A stretch of DNA of 64,000 nucleotides from DASUXY01 sp036377675 (GTDB lineage Bacteria > Bacillota > Bacilli > Bacillales > Amphibacillaceae): NCBI GenBank assembly GCA_036377675.1, contig DASUXY010000018.1, positions 1 to 64,000 on the forward strand, written 5' to 3'. The notes below the pieces were generated by a model that saw nothing but the letters and a program-made list of their open reading frames with translations, was not told the DNA's origin and searched no databases. Positions 63,528 through 64,000 of this stretch are shown here, in pieces; within the stretch, counting starts at the first letter, position 1, and each line of letters begins with the position of its first letter. A program made the translations under genes and the position numbers.

Positions 63528-64000
63528 TCATTTATATTCATTATTGAGGAAAAATAAGGAAATTGTACCAGGACCCGAGTGAGCACCAATCGTTGCTCCA
63601 ACCATTTCGATGATTATATCTTTTACATTGAATTTTTCTTGAATCATTTCGGCGAGTTTTTCTGCTCGTTCGAGATCATCACCATGACTAATTCCAATCG
63701 TTTGCTTCGTTAAATCGACACCTCGTTCTTCCATTATTTCTAACATTCGTTTCAATACCTTTTTGGAGCCACGTATTTTTTCTAAAGGAACGAGCTTTCC
63801 ATCTTCAACATGTAGGAGTGGTTTAATGTTTAGGAGGGTACCGAAAAATGCTTGCGTTCTGCTCACACGCCCTCCGCGAAGCAAATACTTTAAATCATCG
63901 ACAGTAAAAATATGTTCCATATGGTTTGCATAATATGTAGCCGTTTCGATAATTTGTTCGATTGTCGCTCCTTGTAGGGCTAATTGTGCGGCACGTCGAG
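63528..64000 (-). CDS. DegV-family fatty-acid-binding protein, 5' end outside the window
   Basis: C-terminal part of a DegV (fatty acid kinase FakB-like) protein. The frame stays open to the window edge, through AAQLALQGATIEQII, and continues into HIFTVDDLKYLLRGGRVSRTQAFFG and GATIGAHSGPGTISLFF, all typical DegV motifs. DegV/FakB proteins bind a fatty acid for phosphorylation by FakA. About 157 residues are visible of an expected 280. The internal Met at 63920 is not the start. Confidence 0.92.
   Translation of the reverse strand, partial: RRAAQLALQGATIEQIIETATYYANHMEHIFTVDDLKYLLRGGRVSRTQAFFGTLLNIKPLLHVEDGKLVPLEKIRGSKKVLKRMLEIMEERGVDLTKQTIGISHGDDLERAEKLAEMIQEKFNVKDIIIEMVGATIGAHSGPGTISLFFLNNEYK

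Overview
The window is a chromosomal segment from a low-GC Gram-positive bacterium of the Bacillaceae. Nearly every gene has a clear Bacillus-type counterpart, ribosome binding sites are strong AGGAGG types, GTG and TTG starts are common, and gene order follows the yha/ecs and yhf/yhj/comK/addAB neighbourhoods of Bacillus subtilis with rearrangements. Acidic tails and linkers on the secreted lipoproteins, plus a duplicated osmoprotectant-uptake module, suggest a halotolerant or alkaliphilic species; this is inference only. No prophage, IS element, CRISPR array, rRNA or tRNA was seen.

Layout. (1) 0.26-6.4 kb: nuclease cluster yhaO-yhaN-[GbsR-like regulator]-yhaM-yhaL. (2) 6.5-9.0 kb: prsA, a small membrane protein, yhaI and a second GbsR-like regulator. 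(3) 9.4-13.5 kb: opuAA-opuAB-opuAC plus a second OpuAC-like binding protein. (4) 13.6-19.9 kb: yhaH, trpP (with a probable TRAP-binding leader), hit, a structured non-coding element, ecsAB, yhaA and a PAP2 phosphatase. (5) 20.5-24.8 kb: argCJBD. (6) 25.2-35.2 kb: cre site, promoter and T-box leader, then ilvBHC-leuABCD and a short ilvA. (7) 35.4-43.0 kb: bdbC with an anchored thioredoxin-like protein, hmoB, pbpF and hemEHY. (8) 43.1-51.6 kb: pepF, yhfH, yhfI, lplJ, lcfB (with a FadR operator), yhjD, comK and yhjE. (9) 51.7-64 kb: addBA, a double-psi beta-barrel protein, rocD, yisL, a membrane-anchored alpha-amylase-like protein lacking its catalytic residues, and a DegV-family gene cut by the window end.

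How the parts work together. The ilv-leu-ilvA block is a complete branched-chain amino-acid operon from threonine to Ile, Val and Leu except for dihydroxy-acid dehydratase (ilvD) and a transaminase; it appears to be controlled by CcpA and tRNA-directed antitermination. argCJBD makes ornithine from glutamate, and rocD can degrade it. hemEHY finishes heme synthesis, with heme-degrading hmoB nearby. opuA imports glycine betaine, probably under GbsR-like osmosensory regulators.

Most noteworthy: the three-way-junction RNA-like element upstream of ecsA, the GH13 pseudoenzyme, the 5-nt-phased GAG array on trpP, the duplicated OpuAC with a conserved 3' patch, an 11-base motif repeated in three intergenic regions, an altered P-loop in AddB, and an ilvA without its regulatory domain.
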